Below the pieces are notes generated by a model that worked only from the letters and a program-made list of their open reading frames with translations, was not told the origin of the DNA and did no database searches. The position numbers and the translations under genes were made by a program. Of a DNA stretch of 64,000 nucleotides, positions 63,012 through 64,000 are shown piece after piece; position 1 is the stretch's first letter; every line of letters begins with the position of its first letter. The stretch lies in assembly GCA_910584265.1 (NCBI GenBank), contig CAJTZE010000010.1:6855-70854 (forward strand), in the 5' to 3' direction. Origin of the DNA: an uncultured Dorea sp. GTDB lineage: Bacteria > Bacillota > Clostridia > Lachnospirales > Lachnospiraceae.

Positions 63012-63872
63012 TTACTGTAACAGCTGAAGAACTCCCTGAGGTACCTGGTTAGCCTGCGCAAGCATAGCCTGGGAAGCCTGAACAAGGATATTGTTCTTCG
63101 TGTAAGCCATCATTTCCTCCGCCATATCTACGTCACGGATACGGGACTCAGCGGCCTGGATGTTCTCTCTCTGAACACCTAAGTTGTTGATGGTGTGCTC
63201 CAGACGGTTCTGAAGGGCACCAAATGTAGAACGCATAGAAGAGATAGCATCAATTGCCTGGTTAATTACTGTGATGGCTTTTTTTGCTGATGCAGCGTCG
63301 TCAACCTTGGCGTTCGCCGTAAGATCAATCTTTGTATCAAGAGAACCATCTTTCTTAATTCCCTGAATATTACTTGAACTTAATTGAGCAAAGGTTACAG
63401 CAATCTGGTTGTCGTCTGTTCCCTGCTCGCCAACATGAAGCTTAATTGATTTTGTATTGCCATCAAACAGTTTTGTTCCGTTGAAGTTAGAAGTTTTACC
63501 AATTCTGTCAATTTCTTTATTCAACTGGTCAACTTCCTTCTGCATCTCTTCACGGTTCTTTGCAGAATAAGTTCCGTTAGCAGACTGTGTAGCCAGCTCA
63601 ACCATACGGTTCAGCATAGAGTGAACCTCTGTCAGGGCGCCCTCAGCTGTCTGAACAAGAGAAACACCGTCCTCTGCATTCTTCTTAGCTGTCTGGAGAC
63701 CTGTAATCTGAGCGCGCATCTTCTCGGAAATAGCAAGACCTGCAGCATCATCGCCGGCGCGGTTGATTCTGTAGCCGGAAGATAACTTCTCTAAGTTCTT
63801 TCCTACTGCTGAATTGTTGTTCGTTAAGTTCCTGTGCGCATTTAATGCGGTAATATTATGTTGAATTCTCAT
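63012..63872 (-). CDS. hag: Flagellin
   Basis: A 286-residue filament protein. The conserved N-terminus (MRIQHNITALNAHRNLTNNN, SSGYRINRAGDDAAGLAISE) and C-terminus (ESRIRDVDMAEEMMAYTKNN, ending VLQLLQ) are intact and form the filament core. The middle variable region is short (about 165-205), so the protein lacks large D2/D3 domains. It has AAGGAGG 7 bases before ATG. Expression is likely SigD-driven, but no clear SigD box lies within the 128 upstream bases in the window. The GT2-TPR gene follows the terminator. Confidence 0.96.
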   Translation of the reverse strand: MRIQHNITALNAHRNLTNNNSAVGKNLEKLSSGYRINRAGDDAAGLAISEKMRAQITGLQTAKKNAEDGVSLVQTAEGALTEVHSMLNRMVELATQSANGTYSAKNREEMQKEVDQLNKEIDRIGKTSNFNGTKLFDGNTKSIKLHVGEQGTDDNQIAVTFAQLSSSNIQGIKKDGSLDTKIDLTANAKVDDAASAKKAITVINQAIDAISSMRSTFGALQNRLEHTINNLGVQRENIQAAESRIRDVDMAEEMMAYTKNNILVQASQAMLAQANQVPQGVLQLLQ

Positions 63873-63879
63873 GGTTTTT

Positions 63880-63916
63880 CCTCCTTGAATTTGTTACAGG
63901 AAATTCCTTTTTCCTG
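63880..63916 (-). promoter_or_regulatory. CsrA-like hairpin and ribosome site in the flagellin leader
   Basis: On the minus strand CAGGAAA - AAGGAA - TTTCCTG (63916-63897) forms a 7-base stem that exposes AAGGA in its loop. A second GGA is in the ribosome site AAGGAGG (63886-63880). This two-site layout, one in a hairpin loop and one over the ribosome site, is the one by which CsrA represses flagellin (hag) in Bacillus subtilis. csrA and fliW are not in the window. Confidence 0.6.
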
Positions 63917-64000
63917 CATAATTATAAATTTCTGTGAAGGTTTCAGATACGAAATAAATATACTTTCTGACGTGCCGGCAAACTGTCCAGGAAAGTACAC

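Noticed and set aside
1..64000. tRNA or rRNA genes, insertion sequences, phage genes
   Set aside because: No cloverleaf, rRNA-like block, transposase or integrase reading frame was recognised.

Overview
The window looks like chromosome of a motile, gut-type Clostridia, most like Lachnospiraceae. This rests on gene order and protein style: a single long flgB-to-cheD fla/che operon, FliY with CheC-like domains, FlbD, CheC/CheD/CheV, SigD-like promoters, and Gram-positive polysaccharide genes. No rRNA, tRNA, CRISPR array, insertion sequence or phage gene was seen. Species cannot be named from the sequence alone.

Layout. 1-2000: the 5' part of a nucleotidyltransferase-like gene that runs off the left edge, an orphan FtsE-like ABC ATPase, and a divergent secreted C39-like peptidase. 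2084-5361 (minus): fliD-fliS-small chaperone-like gene, probably a SigD operon. 5558-7140 (plus): a ParA ATPase paired with a ComFB-domain protein. 7212-11760 (minus): cheV, a degenerate EAL-HDOD protein, an HEXXH protein and a chemoreceptor with an outward-facing CZB zinc domain, behind a SigD-like promoter. 11830-35291 (minus): one 29-gene flagellar operon (flgB fliE fliF fliG fliH fliI fliJ fliK flgD orf flgE flbD motA motB fliM cheY flgC fliY fliO fliP fliQ fliR flhB flhA sigD flgF flgG cheC cheD) with a good SigA-type promoter just upstream of flgB. Upstream of that is a lytic transglycosylase without a signal peptide, then a divergent chemoreceptor gene on the plus strand (36637-38541).

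38638-58447 (minus) is the most striking part. It is an 18-gene, nearly gapless cluster that joins glycan building to sulfate use. It carries sugar-nucleotide enzymes (glf, galE, ugd, UDP-xylose synthase), five glycosyltransferase-like genes, a PAPS-type sulfotransferase, a beta-propeller-like protein, PAP phosphatase (cysQ), ATP sulfurylase plus APS kinase (cysD, cysNC) and a complete sulfate ABC importer (sbp, cysT, cysW, cysA). No sulfite or PAPS reductase is present. The simplest reading is a self-contained pathway that imports sulfate, activates it to PAPS and places it on a surface glycan. Five proteins in this cluster share a Rossmann-like accessory domain fused at either end.

58546-62858 (minus) adds an IspD/TarI-like cytidylyltransferase, a CDP-glycerol-type transferase, a possible 30-residue peptide and a TPR-containing glycosyltransferase. 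63012-63872 (minus) is flagellin, whose leader has a CsrA-like hairpin and whose 3' end has two overlapping hairpins before the glycosyltransferase gene. The order flagellin - TPR glycosyltransferase - glycan/sulfation genes raises the possibility that the sulfated glycan goes on the flagellum, but a cell-wall or capsular polymer fits as well.
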